From contig JAMJFZ010000107.1 in NCBI GenBank assembly GCA_026225945.1, positions 44,444,501-44,508,500 of the forward strand: a stretch of 64,000 nucleotides of DNA, written 5' to 3'. Source of the DNA: Cricetomys ansorgei. Lineage: Eukaryota > Chordata > Mammalia > Rodentia > Nesomyidae. This document shows, piece by piece, positions 21,929 through 33,392 of the stretch. The position numbers and the translations under genes are program-made. Below the pieces are notes generated by a model that worked only from the letters and a program-made list of their open reading frames with translations, was not told the origin of the DNA and made no database searches. How positions within the stretch are numbered: position 1 is the first letter of the stretch; each line of letters opens with the position of its first letter.

Positions 21929-23490
21929 GCAGACTTTAAGATCATTGCTGTCTGTGCATATGTGGCTTTCTCATGCAATATGATAAAAGTGCCATTGACC
22001 TTGACATTGCCTAAGCCAGACCTGGAGGAAGCCTGAGCTGCCCCTCACTCTGGTGTCTCAGCCTCAGACCTCGGCAGAGCCAGTTTCCCACAGCTTCCCA
22101 GCTGCCCCTAGCTCCCCACCTGGCTATGTTCCGGGAGCATAACCTGCTGGCCCTCATTCATCAAAGTTCATGATGCATAATCGCCAATAAAGGGCTGCTT
22201 TCACAGAAAACACATTCAGTTTGCTTCTGTACTTTTTTTTCAGAGACAAAATTGAAATTAAATTGAAGGAGCAATGTATCACATTCAACCTCAAGACACG
22301 GGAAGCTTTCCTTGAAAATAAAAAGGTCCCAAACTGTACTTTACTGTGGGTGGGAGCCTGCAAAGGAAGGGATGCGATCAGTTTTCTGCAGAGATTAAGG
22401 GAACAACAGTATGACATGACTCTGAAGTACTTGCTTAGGGATTAACAATCCAAACTTGTGTTTCACAGGCTGGCCATGGGAAGATCAGATATGATTGCTA
22501 GGTATCTACATTTTGTTGACAAATAAGTCTGTCTGGATGTTTTTCTTTTAAAGCAGTAGTTGGTGTTCTTTCTATTGTAACAAACCTAACTATTTACTAC
22601 ATTAAGGAAAGAAATTATTTTGTCTTGTGAAATTACTCATATCAGAGATTAGAAATATTATGGAGGAACATTATGTTATCAAAACCTACAGAAGCTTTAA
22701 AAATTCCACTGATGTGCTAACTTTATACCAAACATTACATTACCCTCCATTCTTCCCTTCACCCTTAAAACATATCTAAATTGGACCATCACTTATATTG
22801 GCCTCGGAAACATTTTTTCATTGTACTACTTAAGTAATATACTTTGAGTGATGAGCATAATCATTTCTAGTTTGGAAGTATTTTAAAAATGTTTTGAAAG
22901 TTAACAGATATTTATAAGTGTTTCTTTCCATAAAGTCAGCCTTTGCAGAACTGCTATAATACCTGTTTGACAATGCCAGAGATTTTCTTGTACTTTGATG
23001 AAATAGGTGATTTCTGGGCAGAGAAGATCAATAGAGTAAGGCTGAACACTTTGTCAATATATTGAGATTCTTTTATTCACAGTCTGCAAACAGACAGAGG
23101 GAGTCTCGCTCTTCAGCAGCCAGCATTTACCCACTAAATATAGCTCATAGAATGTGAAGTCACCAAAAAGACATCACAAGCATGGGAAAATGAGAGCCCT
23201 GTGATCTGCTTTCCTTGATAAGACTATTTCAAAGTACCTCAGGGACTGGAATGAGACATCAGACTCCCAGGCGGTCTCCAGAGGTGCTTATTTTGGGAAC
23301 ACTTACAGAAGATAAAAACATGGTTGTACACTAAAGGCTCAAGAGAAGAGAATGTATGCTCTGCTCGCTGCATCTGTGGTGATGAAGGAAGCAAGCACTT
23401 TCTCCCCACAACATGAGGGCTCGGTTTGTGTATTATTCAGAGGAGGCACTTCATTAGCCCCTGAAATGCCTGGCTGGGAGAAGCCCGTGA
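21929..23490. other. No gene seen; unique DNA with a GC-richer start
   Basis: The segment 22025-22145 is GC-richer than the surroundings and is followed by an AATAAA at about 22187. Without a splice structure or frame this is not evidence for a terminal exon. No transposon recognised. Confidence 0.5.
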
Positions 23491-23495
23491 GACTG

Positions 23496-23528
23496 AGGGG
23501 AGGAGAGGCCGGGGTGGGGGGGGGGGAG
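23496..23528 (+). other. G-run, potential G-quadruplex
   Basis: GGGG, a purine spacer, GGGG, a single T, then 11 consecutive G. Four or more G4 blocks within about 33 bases is a canonical intramolecular quadruplex pattern. It sits inside a 139-codon frame (23352-23771) that I do not accept as coding. Confidence 0.6.
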
Positions 23529-24500
23529 AGAAAAAGAGCAGCTGCAGGAATTAGTGTTAATCAAGGGGAGGATGGGAGCCTTTGGAAGGGCTCAGCATCT
23601 ACTTGTGTCTTTTCCTGTCTCCTGCTTAATCCCTGGAATTTCTCACGTCTTGTGTATTTTAGAATGGGAAGTGCCCAGCTTTTTAAGGTCCATTGTGCAT
23701 CAAGGGCATGCCACTACATTTCTGTAGTCTTTTCCCTCCAAACTAACACCGTCCTTTTCCTATGTAAATGATAAGAACCCACTGTGTCTGGAGATTGATA
23801 ATGGAGGCAGGCCAGTCTGTCGATGGGAGTAATGATCACATCTGGACTGGGAGAGGGAGCTCTTACCTCTCTGCTTGTCCACCTCAGGTCTCAAGTTGGC
23901 AGTGGAGACTTAGTGAGAGGATGGGGTGGGCGTGATGGTGAGTGACTCCTGCTGCGACTGTCTGCATGGACATCTATAGGTGGTTACCCTCTTCCCCTTC
24001 ACACCCTTACCAGGCAGACTGGATCTGTGACAGAAAGCAAGGCTCCTTCTGGGTCTTGGCACATGGTTCTACAAGAGTTTAAAATACAATGCTGTTGCAC
24101 TTGCTGGGCTAATAGACATCTAGTGAGTTCTAGGAGTGGAAGGCTAAGGCCTGCCTTGCTAAATCAGGACAATCAGACACACCATTTGAAGTCATTTGGG
24201 GGACAGCTGGGGAGTGCTCCGATGAAATGGCAGTGTCTATTTTTATGTAAATTCTGCATTCATTTCTTTTCAGTCCCCTGTAGGTATTATAGCCTACAGA
24301 AAATAAGAATATAGCCTGCTCAATTATTATAGCTCTAGGGAGAGTCACTGCAGGAAGGGAAGCATTCCCGCTGGCTCTTAGCTTACATGTATTACTTATA
24401 CTTTGTGGCTCCTTAGGACATATATAACTGTAAATATAGCCTCAGTCCACCTGTAATAGCAACCATATGGTATTACACTTGTAACTTCTTAGGAAGATCT
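23529..24500. other. No gene seen; unique DNA
   Basis: Moderate GC, no transposon recognised, only short frames. Confidence 0.5.
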
Positions 24501-24502
24501 GG

Positions 24503-24590
24503 TCAACTCTTAATAACTATACATCTCTGAATAGCTATTTAACATCTCTGTACCTCAATGTCTAAACCCTTAAACAAGGTGCAGTCACAT
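24503..24590 (+). repeat. Possible MIR fragment
   Basis: 'tagctatttaacatctctgtacctcaatgtc' resembles the MIR segment agttacttaacctctctgtgcctcagtttc. The flanks do not extend the match convincingly. Confidence 0.4.
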
Positions 24591-24857
24591 AATCCAATTC
24601 TTTGTACAACTCTTTTTTTGTTTGTTTTGTTTTTTGAAATTGCAGCGTGCTGTTAGTCCTGCCATATAACAGATTTTTGGCATGTAGTGTGACTAGTTAT
24701 TGGTAATTAAAACCTTGTCTATTCCTATTCTGTCTATTCTTGCTAGTCATCACTGAGGTGACTTGAGTTGTCATGTTTCTCTGTTTGTTTTATATTCTAC
24801 ATGCATCTCTAAAGCTTGCGGTTTCTGTTTACAATGAAAAGCTGCTGCAGCTTCCCT

Positions 24858-24962
24858 GGTTCCACCTCTAGAAATTCTAACTCTGGGTTTGTGGTAAGGC
24901 CCAAAAGTACACAGTGAAGAAAAATCTCAAGTGCTTTTGATCCAGGTAGTGGGATTGATCAG
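24858..24962 (+). mobile_element. Possible MER5-type hAT element fragment
   Basis: 'agaaattctaactctgggtttgtggtaaggccc' followed by 'aatctcaagtgcttttgatccaggtagtggg' parallels the central part of the MER5A non-autonomous hAT-Charlie element. Ends are missing. Confidence 0.4.
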
Positions 24963-26260
24963 GTTGAGAGCCCGGAGTTGTGGAGAACACTGCATCCATC
25001 CTAGCCTCCGATTCCTTCTCATGCCTTTACTTGGCTGCGATTTATCAAGTAGCTAACTGTGTGCAAGGCATTAATCTAGGATCTGTACAAACTGCTGTGG
25101 TTAGACATGGCCTGATTCCCCCAAGGACCGATATGAGGTTTGCCATGAGTGTTAGAAGCAGTCCGTCAAGTTCATTTATATGCATTTAGAGCTGGCAGAG
25201 GTTACTTTGAAGGAACAAATTATCCAGTCCCTGGTCCTGTTGTTTCCAAGGTGTTTTTTTTTCTTCTTCTTCTTCTTTCTAAAGACAATGCTGCTATGAA
25301 TATTTTGCACCTGTGCATGTGGAAAACTTTCTCATGGAAACAAACACAGGAGGAGTTTTGAGCTCCCCCTCCCCCCCGTGCATATGATTTTCAAGTCAAC
25401 TAGACACTGCTGAATTGTTTAAGTTAATTTGGGTTGGTCTATATGTTCAACAACAGTATACACATCTGCCATTACACACTCCCATAGAACTTTGCTCCTT
25501 CTGCTTGGCAGTGAAGGAATGAACCCCTTGTGATGCAATGGGGTGGTAAAATGAATGGAATGTTATGGAATCTGCACAATGTTAGCACAAGGGATCTCCA
25601 GACAGGGACAGGGTCATCTATCCCCTTTCAATATCAAAATGTCTTGTGCAATACTGGACCTCAGAAGTTTCTTAATATAGTCATACTTACCAAGCTATAA
25701 AATTCTAACCCAGGAATTGCCTTTCAATTTTATTTATGTTTAAAGTCTTTCAAAAAGCTTGTATGCATTATATCTGCTCTGAACTAGACATGATTCCAAT
25801 CTGTCACCTAGGACTTTCGTGTGGGTTTCTAATAATGGGCCTAATGGCTGAAAAGCATAATGTAGTACTCATAAAAAATGAAATCTGTACATCAGAACAA
25901 AAGCTGGGCGATGTTCAGAGTCTGAGATAATGAGAAAAGCCTTAAATGCAAAAAAAACCAAAAATGTTGACTGTCTTTAAGTACAGTAAAATTTGAGATG
26001 TGTCATTATTTAGGGTGAGCCAGGATGCAGAACAGCTGTGGCTGCCTAGCTTAGCAGGTGCAGGTCCTCAGTGGGTCTCCATAGTGTAAGCGAATTTAGG
26101 TCACGGGGAAGGCGGCTCTCGCTGTTCCTGTCACTTTCTAAGTGTCTGAAAAATGATACAGTGTTTGTTCCTTGGGAAGGCTAAGCCTTCAATGGACTAT
26201 CAAAGGCTGTGGAAAATGCACCATGTCCAAGGAGCCTTAGGACAGTAAAGAGCCGGAAGG
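24963..26260. other. No gene seen; unique DNA
   Basis: Contains a small TTC run (25260-25280) and a C-run at 25365. No recognised transposon. Confidence 0.5.
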
Positions 26261-26261
26261 T

Positions 26262-26279
26262 GTGTGTGTGTGTGTGTGT
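26262..26279. repeat. Short (GT)n microsatellite
   Basis: Nine GT units. Confidence 0.9.
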
Positions 26280-26469
26280 CCTTTTTCTCTCCAATTTTCA
26301 AAAAGAATTGGTACCTCATGCCTGCTACCAGACCTTGACATTTTATGGCGATTTGGTACTGCTCTAGGCCCACCGCCCCAAGAAATCCACCAACCTATGG
26401 GGAGACCTCATGGCAAAGCTAATCAAAGACTGAGCCCCAACATTCTGAGTTAATTGCAGAAATAATCCG

Positions 26470-26662
26470 CAAGCGATGTGACTCCATCAGTAACGTGCTT
26501 GCCTATGCAAGAGCGAGGACCTGAGTTCAACCCCCCAACCCACGTAAGAGCCAGGTACAGTAGCGTGCACATGTATTTCCGGTTCTGGGGAAAAGAAGAC
26601 AGAAGGTTCCCTGGGGCTTGCTGTCCAGCCAGGCTAGCATGAAGATGGAAACCACCTAACTT
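26470..26662 (+). repeat. tRNA-headed rodent SINE of the B4 group
   Basis: Sense copy with the tRNA-like landmarks 'gtgcttgcctatgcaagagcgaggacctgagttcaacccc' and 'acccacgtaagagccaggtacagtagcgtgcacatg'. A segment 'ccctggggcttgctgtccagccaggctagc' follows that belongs to a longer rodent tRNA-derived SINE. It is truncated before the CA-rich tail. The group is clear, the subfamily less so. Confidence 0.7.
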
Positions 26663-27950
26663 TCTTTTAGGAAAATAAATTCAGTTCAATCTAAAAAATT
26701 CCTATTGGTTTCCTGTCACACTTCCAACAGTGAAGCGGACATTGCAGGGGAGTCCACAAAGAAGGAACACATGATACTTACTTCTAGACATTTGCAGCTA
26801 GACAGACTCTTTTCTTAAAAATGGAAGAGAGGCAAGAAGAAAGTCACAGGCCTCGTCACATCAAACTCCTTCCTCAACTCCATTTTGCTTGCAAAATTAC
26901 AGCTTGCGAGTTTAACATCAATGAATTCCAGTAAAAGGTAGGCAGCATGAACAAAAACACGCAGGCACTTTTCTTGATGGATTTTGCCAATGAAAACCGC
27001 AACGGTGTAGCACAGAAAGCCATTTACAAATGGAGAAAAGTGAGGCCTCTCACATCAAAGAGATGGCTATCTGTGGGAAAGCATTGCTTGCTTCTGTGTG
27101 TGTTTGGCAGTGCCGTGGGTTTCAACTGGACCAATGTCAGCCCAGGAAAAAAAAAAAAAAAAAAAATTGAACCGGCCGAGTGTATCTGGAAGCAAATACT
27201 CCACAGATGGAGAGGGAAGTGGGAGGTTAGCTCAGACCACTTGATTTTAATTAACCGGCTTTCATTTTTGTGAACTTGGAAAAGAAAAAAGCAAGCAGAA
27301 CTGATAAAGTCCATGTGACGTTGACTTCTGATTCCTCAGCACCTAGATAAACAAGAGCAAGCCTATTAGGGCTGATGCGGCACGGCCTGTGTTGTCGCCC
27401 GAGGAGGCCTGCGTTCTTATTGCTGGGAGTATGTAGGAAGCATCTGAGAAGCGTAGAATCAGAGAAGGAGACTTTAGTCATTTTTGGCATATGTCTGAAG
27501 AAAGGGCAGATGTACCAGTGATATTTTCTATTTAGGGATGTTTGACAGGACACCTGGGAGGGAGGGAGCACAGCCTTGTGGTTAGAAGAACAGATGGACG
27601 GAAGGGCCGCTCCCGCCCTGCTTCTGCAATGGGCTCCAGCACTCTCCGTTAACATTTAGGATGCAGCCACCCAGAAAGACCATGAAGCCAGAAACAGGAG
27701 CCCTGCCAGCATCCAGGTGCATACAAGGCCAGGAGCAGACTACTCTGTTGCCCAGAACTAAAGTTGACTGAGGATCTCTTTTTCAATCCTCAGGGAGAAG
27801 AAGTATTTGACAGTTCCTCCTACCATCTTCATTCCGGACTCATCACCGGACACCTTCTTCCCCTAAATCCTTACTTTCCTTGTTGAGAAATGATTGTCTA
27901 GAAAATCTAGTAGCAGTCACTGTTGGCCTTTTCATATTGGACATACGCTG
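26663..27950. other. No gene seen; mostly unique DNA
   Basis: Includes a 20-base A-run at 27148-27167 that sits inside a 108-codon plus frame and its minus-strand mirror, both artefacts. A few CpGs cluster around 27370-27410 but far below island density. A 134-codon minus frame (27251-27655) has no recognisable domain. Confidence 0.5.
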
Positions 27951-27954
27951 TGCA

Positions 27955-28155
27955 GGTCATTTCTCCACAGGGGATGATTTTACCCCTCAGGGGACATCTG
28001 GCAAAATCTGTAGCTATTTTAGGTTGTCACAATAGTGCCAGTGTTGCTGTTATGTCATAAGTAGAGTCTGGTATAGCAAGTGCATGTCCCGTAATATACA
28101 TCTAAGGAATATTAGCCTCAGAATGTCAATAGCATCAAGTCTGAGCAACAATGGT
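27955..28155 (+). mobile_element. MER20 (hAT-Charlie non-autonomous DNA element)
   Basis: Nearly full-length, sense orientation. 'gatgattttacccctcaggggacatctggcaa', 'attttaggttgtcac', 'tagagtctggtatagcaa', 'cgtaatatac' and the end 'gaatgtcaatagcatcaagtctgagcaaca' follow the MER20 consensus in order. The outer inverted-terminal bases are degraded. MER20 is an old eutherian element with no coding capacity. Confidence 0.75.
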
Positions 28156-28900
28156 TTAAGTAAAGATCTGATTTTTTTCCTGAGATAAGTTGGAAGAGCT
28201 GAAGGCAGTTGGTGCAAACTGAGTTGGCGGATGTAACTCTGTGAGTTTTGCTTTAAGCATTTTGTGTTGGCCTTTAGTAGAGTGCATAAGATGTTTTTAC
28301 ACTCAGGTTCCTACAGCCCTGTTTGTTAGTCTTCTTACGAAATGTGGCAGACCACACACCCGAATCTCCTCCTCATCAGCTGTGGTCTTTGAGGAAGAAG
28401 TGAGGGATTTCATACCAATCTTCTAATCTAGGACTCTTGGTTTTGGCAAGTGGGAAGAATCCCACCGTCTAATGATCATTTTTGCCTCAGAGGAAACTGC
28501 ATACTGAGTGAGAAACGGCAACACATTTCACATTGCCATTGCTTGGATATCGTCCTTTAGTTTATTAAAATTTAATTCAATAATTTCTACATCTAACTAT
28601 ATTATTAACAATGGGAACACATTTGTTTAGTAAAGTGAGTAAAAGGAAAACAAATTTTGATTTGAAACTTGCAGAATATTCTACACCTGACTGACACACA
28701 TCTTTCTTCATCATGGCCCAGGGTAACTGTTGTTTCTGGGGCAGATGGTACGCAGGCTCATTTTGTTGTTCTACAATACATAACCTGAGTTATGGCAGAG
28801 AATTTAGTGCATATGCCCAAATGTTAGATGACCTTGAATCTATGATACACCAAATGCCAAGATTCTTGACTTTTTTTTGTTTGTGCTACATCGAACATAC
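28156..28900. other. No gene seen; unique DNA
   Basis: No transposon recognised up to the start of the first duplication copy. Confidence 0.5.
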
Positions 28901-29052
28901 CTTTTTACACGTATATTTGTAATCATTACTTGAAATTCTGAGGTCATTTATTTCTAGAAATGATGATTATATTTGTTCAAATTCTTTTAAAGTAATTTCT
29001 GAAGGCATTCTGTAAGCAATGGTGAATTACCTGTCATTGGGTAGAATGTATA
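28901..29052 (+). repeat. 152 bp direct duplication, copy A
   Basis: Identical in length and order to the segment at 29516-29667, with only two substitutions (a t/c difference near 28928 against 29543 and an a/g difference near 29035 against 29650) and no gaps. The duplicated unit is AT-rich unique sequence and does not match any repeat family that I know. Confidence 0.97.
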
Positions 29053-29274
29053 TTTGCAGCTAAAATAAACATATTTAATAAGTTTAGTTACTTGTACGTA
29101 TTTATAATCTCATATTGAAACGATACTCCAATTGAGCAGTATTTATTTTTTCCTTTCTATGGTTGCACAGCAGTTTTACCTTATCATAATGCAACTTTAG
29201 GTAGTGATCTTCATCGTCACTAGAACTATATTTTTGTGGTTTTGTGTTTTTTCTCCAAATGGGGGCCTCTTTAT

Positions 29275-29370
29275 GGAGCCCTGGTTTGCTTCAAATTCAT
29301 GGCCTGTCATCCTCCTGCATCAGCCCCTGGAAGGCTGGAATTTCAGTATGTGCCACCATGCCCAGGTTAA
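29275..29370 (-). repeat. B1-like SINE fragment, antisense
   Basis: Reversed B1/B4 right-half landmarks: 'ccctggtttgcttcaaattcatgg', 'catcctcctgcatcagcccctggaaggctggaatttcagtatgtgccaccatgccc'. It lies in the 463 bp spacer between the two copies of the 152 bp duplication. Confidence 0.65.
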
Positions 29371-29515
29371 GCCCTTCTGTGGGCTCTCTCCTGTCACATT
29401 TTGCACGTTTTCAGAGAGGATAAATTTTGAATTGTACAACATGTTGCCATAGAAATTTTTACTAGACCCTAAGTGCCCATTCACATAAGACTTACTTTTC
29501 TCACTCACCTTTCCT

Positions 29516-29667
29516 CTTTTTACACGTATATTTGTAATCATCACTTGAAATTCTGAGGTCATTTATTTCTAGAAATGATGATTATATTTGTTCAAATTCT
29601 TTTAAAGTAATTTCTGAAGGCATTCTGTAAGCAATGGTGAATTACCTGTCGTTGGGTAGAATGTATA
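29516..29667 (+). repeat. 152 bp direct duplication, copy B
   Basis: Second copy of the 28901-29052 unit, offset by exactly 615 bases. The left flanks share only a few pyrimidines before 'ctttttacac' and the right flanks diverge directly after 'atgtata', so the boundaries are sharp. Confidence 0.97.
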
Positions 29668-30372
29668 ATTTGTTTTTCAAAAATCATACTTTGTTGTTCA
29701 TGACAAAGTAATCAAGACAGCATTCTTGATTCTATAAGATCATAAATATGTGGGATTTTCTCCTTTTCATGATACAATTTTTATGGAGAAAAGTCTCATC
29801 TTAATATCTGAGCATACAGCGTGACTGTACAGTTGACTTGTCTCTTTGGCTTTATTCCACTTTACCTCTTTCTAACCTGTTTCCTACATGATTGCAATTT
29901 GGATATACTGAAAGTAATCTGAAAGGTTTTTTTTTTTTTTTAAGTTCAAGCTCAGTTAAATTTTAATTGAATTTTTCTTTGAAATGCTACTCATTGATTC
30001 ACTCTAGTGCCTTTGCCAGTCCCTGAAGTATATAGGGAAGGTATCTATTCCTTGAATAAAAGCTGAATAATACCCACATGAGAGAGGCCACAGAACCCAG
30101 GTGCTCTGCTGCTGGTATGACTTCATCTCCAAACCACCATGTGTTCACCTCTGGAGAGGGAGCAATATGTTTCTAAATAATTTGTAGTTTAAGAAAAACA
30201 TTAATGGGGAAAATGAATATAATATTAGGCCAGAGCTCATGGATTCCAGGTGTGCATTCAAGATAGCTTTTTGACAAATGTACGTATTTCCTGAGTAATT
30301 AGGCTTAGCCTTGGGTTGTGTTGTAAAGTCATCCAAACAGCACAAATGAAGAGAAGGAAGTATAAACACAAC
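29668..30372. other. No gene seen; unique DNA
   Basis: A T-run at 29926-29941 is the only simple sequence. No transposon recognised. Confidence 0.5.
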
Positions 30373-30374
30373 TC

Positions 30375-30455
30375 CATGTGGATTTGAACCTCTCCGCATT
30401 TACTACCTTGGTGACCTTGAAGAAGTCTCAGCTGCTTTTAACTTCCCGTAGAGGA
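30375..30455 (+). repeat. MIR core fragment
   Basis: 'gtggatttgaacctctccgcatttactaccttggtgaccttgaagaagtc' closely follows the MIR core (…gaatcctggctctgccatttactaccttggtgaccttgggcaagtc). Sense orientation, ends lost. Confidence 0.65.
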
Positions 30456-32065
30456 TGCTCCTCTGAGTGACTGCCAAGGACACATGATACTCTCCTTAGA
30501 AGTGACAATCACACACGTCAGTTGAATCTGATACATAAAATTTGAAAACATTGCGAAAGGTTTAGTGGTTATTAGTTATGGCTTCGATTCCCAGAAATTA
30601 TTACTATTTTATTATTATTATTATTATTTTACCATTTTAGTACTAGGTATGGACTTTTTCCGGTGGACTGAAATAGAATTCAATTGGAAAGAGTTGAAAT
30701 TAGAATTCAACAAGAAAGAATTGAAAGCAAAAGACATTTGCTTTCATATTCTGGATTAAAGGAAGTTAGGAAGTTAAGACTATCTAAAGATTTTTCCAAG
30801 TGGGCTTTCCTCATGGTCCCATTATCACTAGATATATGCGATTTTCTGCCAAGTTGTGTTTTATTTCCTGAAACCCTTTTTCATTAAGTCATTTTATTCT
30901 TTCTTTACTTGGGCCTATGACCATGTCTAGATCAGATCAGAGTAGGCCTTGATTCATACAATGAGCAAAAAATATATAGCAATAAAATATAGCATGGAAG
31001 TCTGACCCCTTTCCCTAAGCTCAGTTGGGGTGGAGTACATGAGCAACCAGGGAATTATGGGTAACCGAATCAGTATGGCAGCTCCTGTGATCACACAGGG
31101 ATGCAACACAATTTTAAAAGAGGTGAACACCAACTCACTTGGAGTGAACCATGTGACACTTATCGAGTGCACTGGTGGAGGGAGTGTTCTAACTGTCCCT
31201 TTATATGCATTCTGCACAAGCTTTTATGAGTTACTGTTTTCCCAATGCCTGGTGGGTAGGGGCACACAGCATCCTCCGGCCAGCATGGGGGAGGCCAACA
31301 ATGAGAACAAGAGAAAGGAGTTCTGAATGGGGAGGGTAACTTCCTCTTTCTGGCTGATGAATATGTCAAAAGAGAAATGCAGAACAAAGAAAAGGCAGAG
31401 TCTGGATGGTAGAAATGAGGATTAGTGGATGCTGGAAAGCTGAACGACATTTAAGGCATAAGAGAATTCCAGGTAGCTATTTCCCATTTCTTACCTGTAC
31501 TAGGAAGGGGGCATGCTTGGACTAAGCTTTCATACCCACTGCAGCAGACTTCCTGTCAGCTGACTAGCTAAAAGTTTTAATGAAGTTGCAACTTATAGCA
31601 AAAGACAGAGTGAATTGCTAAGGAGGAGTACTGTCCTCTCAAAAGAAAAACAGATGCCGAAGGACCTTATCAGAGGGGGCCGAATTAATGGTCCAGATCA
31701 AACATGAAATTGCTATGAAGAAGACAAATATCTTTAGGAGGAGAGGATATTGCAAAGATGAAGTGGTAACAAGCAGTGAAGAAGAATCGAATGGAGATGG
31801 GGATAAAGCATGTAATTACTGTGAGATAATGGATCTAGTTAGGGAAAGTTCCCTTAAGGCAGAAGAAAGGGATGAAAGGGAGAAGCTATCTAAAAAGATC
31901 TAAAATTATTGAGACAGGGCAACTTTGATCTACTAAAGCTAAATGAAGTAGAGATTTTGTTGTTGTTGTTGAAATGATGGTTGAGCCTGAAAGTTGGAAG
32001 AGTCAGATCAAAAGAGCCCCAAAGAGCCACAGACAATACTGATAAAGAAAATCTCCCAATCTTAA
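30456..32065. other. No gene seen; unique DNA
   Basis: Includes (TTA)n at 30606-30629 and a TTG run at 31958-31971. A 71-codon frame at 31688-31903 is acidic/basic-rich and driven by purine-rich DNA. I cannot assign it to any family. The stretch around 30675-30725 repeats short 'agaattcaa' words. Confidence 0.45.
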
Positions 32066-32069
32066 CACA

Positions 32070-32285
32070 TTATATTTAACTTTAAGGTGCCAAAGACAAA
32101 ATTCTAAAAACATCCAGTTAAAAACATTATTTCGTTCTAAATTTAGAATAATTGCCACCAAATTTCTCAATGGCAATATTAGATGTTAAAATAATATTTT
32201 TAAATCATGATGGAAGATCACCTCAGGTACAGGATTTTATACAAAGATAAACTTGAGGTAGAATAAAATAAAGCTCATGCAAATT
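32070..32285 (+). mobile_element. Probable ancient LINE-1 fragment
   Basis: The order 'caaagacaaaattctaaaaacatcc', 'aaaaacattatttcgttc', 'gaataattgccacc', 'ttctcaatggcaatattagatg', 'gattttatacaaagataaacttgaggtagaataaa' parallels a segment that I associate with old mammalian LINE-1. It is heavily decayed and carries no usable reading frame. Confidence 0.45.
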
Positions 32286-33000
32286 ATAGTTCTAAAATTT
32301 TTAGGAAACATATCCTGGGAGCTCTACAGAGAAAACAAATGATTTCAGATCACAGTTTAAGATATAGCAATAAGCAACGGCAAGAGAAAAGACTGTGAAA
32401 TGAAGCTGGTATATTATAACAGTGCTATATAGTAGAATTTCTTGCCTTAGTGGAAATAAGGTATTGTGTCTTCCAGTAGGATATAAGTGTACAGGTACTA
32501 ACATGTAAAATAAGGACCAGGGTTTTATATTGAAATTTGAATTGAATTCAATTGAAATTGAATTTATTATTGAACTAAATGACTTTAAATTTAAATGGCC
32601 ATATGTAGTTGTAACTCTATACATTCCAGGCATAATATTATAGATAACAGATTATGTGAGAGGCAGGGAAGGGGCAGAGATCAAGATTTTTGACACTAGG
32701 CTGAAGTCTTTGTATTAATCAAAGGAAATAAATTGGGTGCTCGATAACAAAGTAAGAGACAATAAATCAGCAGAAATGCATTGAACCAAACAATCATTGA
32801 ATTTTAGTTTGTAAGCAAAAACAACAATGACAAAATGACCTGAATAACAGAAAAACAGAAGAGAGATTTAAAAAAATAAAAAAGAATGGTTTATATGAAA
32901 TATGAAAGAGAAAATCAGGAATAAATTGCAATGGCAGTAATTAAAATAAGAATAAATAAATTAAACTTGTACACCAAATCACAGAGACTTTGGGAAATAA
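32286..33000. other. No gene seen; AT-rich DNA
   Basis: Contains a palindromic cluster at 32535-32575 built on 'aattgaattcaatt', and A-rich DNA near 32870-32960. A 110-codon minus frame (32301-32633) is a low-complexity artefact. Parts may belong to the old LINE-1 on either side, but I cannot align them. Confidence 0.45.
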
Positions 33001-33005
33001 GATGT

Positions 33006-33108
33006 TGGAACTCACTCTGTAGACAAGACTGGCCTTAAACTCACAGAGATCCACCTGTCTCTGTCTCCTGAGTGTGGGATTAAAGGTGTGTACCACCACT
33101 GCTAGGCA
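33006..33108 (-). repeat. B1 SINE, antisense, tail-less
   Basis: 'ggaactcactctgtagacaagactggccttaaactcacagagatccacctgtctctgtctcctgagtgtgggattaaaggtgtgtaccaccactgctagg' matches reversed B1 from its centre to its head. The 3' part with the A tail is absent, so the insertion is truncated or later broken. Confidence 0.92.
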
Positions 33109-33117
33109 AAATTATTT

Positions 33118-33325
33118 TTCAATTATATGTGTATATGTGTGTCAGTGTGTGTGTGTGTGTTTGCACATGAATTCAGAGGCTTGTGAGGACAGAGACGTTG
33201 GGTATTCTGGGGTTGGAGTTACAAGCAGTTGTGAGTCACCCCATATGGGAGCTGAAACCGAGGTCAGGTCCTCTGCAAGAACACTATGCACGCTTAGCCA
33301 CTTAGAGCCATTTCTCCAGGCTCTA
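33118..33325 (-). repeat. B3 SINE with internal GT array, antisense
   Basis: Reversed B3: a CA-rich 3' part expanded as (GT)n at 33131-33161, then 'ggttggagttacaagcagttgtgag', 'ggtcaggtcctctgcaag', and the reversed tRNA-like head 'gccatttctccaggct'. It starts within ten bases of the B1 head, forming a SINE cluster. Confidence 0.88.
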
Positions 33326-33392
33326 TCACCAATATTTATTCACCCTAATGAATATAGTAAACATTTATTAACTCCTAATACTATAAAATGAA

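Noticed and set aside
21411..22036. Two overlapping long plus-strand frames (190 and 200 codons) rich in SIYL repeats
   Set aside because: They are translations of the CTAT microsatellite. A 4-base unit has no stop in several registers, and two frames being open at once is the sign of simple sequence.
22025..22195. GC-richer segment followed by AATAAA, considered as a terminal exon
   Set aside because: No acceptor with a supporting frame and no downstream GT-rich element that stands out. AATAAA is frequent by chance in AT-rich DNA.
23352..23771. 139-codon frame in a GC-richer patch
   Set aside because: GC-richer DNA lowers stop frequency. The translation crosses a G-run and shows no domain.
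26890..26938. Short segment between '...aattacag' and 'gtaggc', considered as an exon
   Set aside because: The pyrimidine tract is poor, the donor is weak, and nothing supports the frame.
27340..27640. Cluster of CpG dinucleotides, considered as a CpG island
   Set aside because: Density and GC content are well below island levels, and no promoter-like features accompany it.
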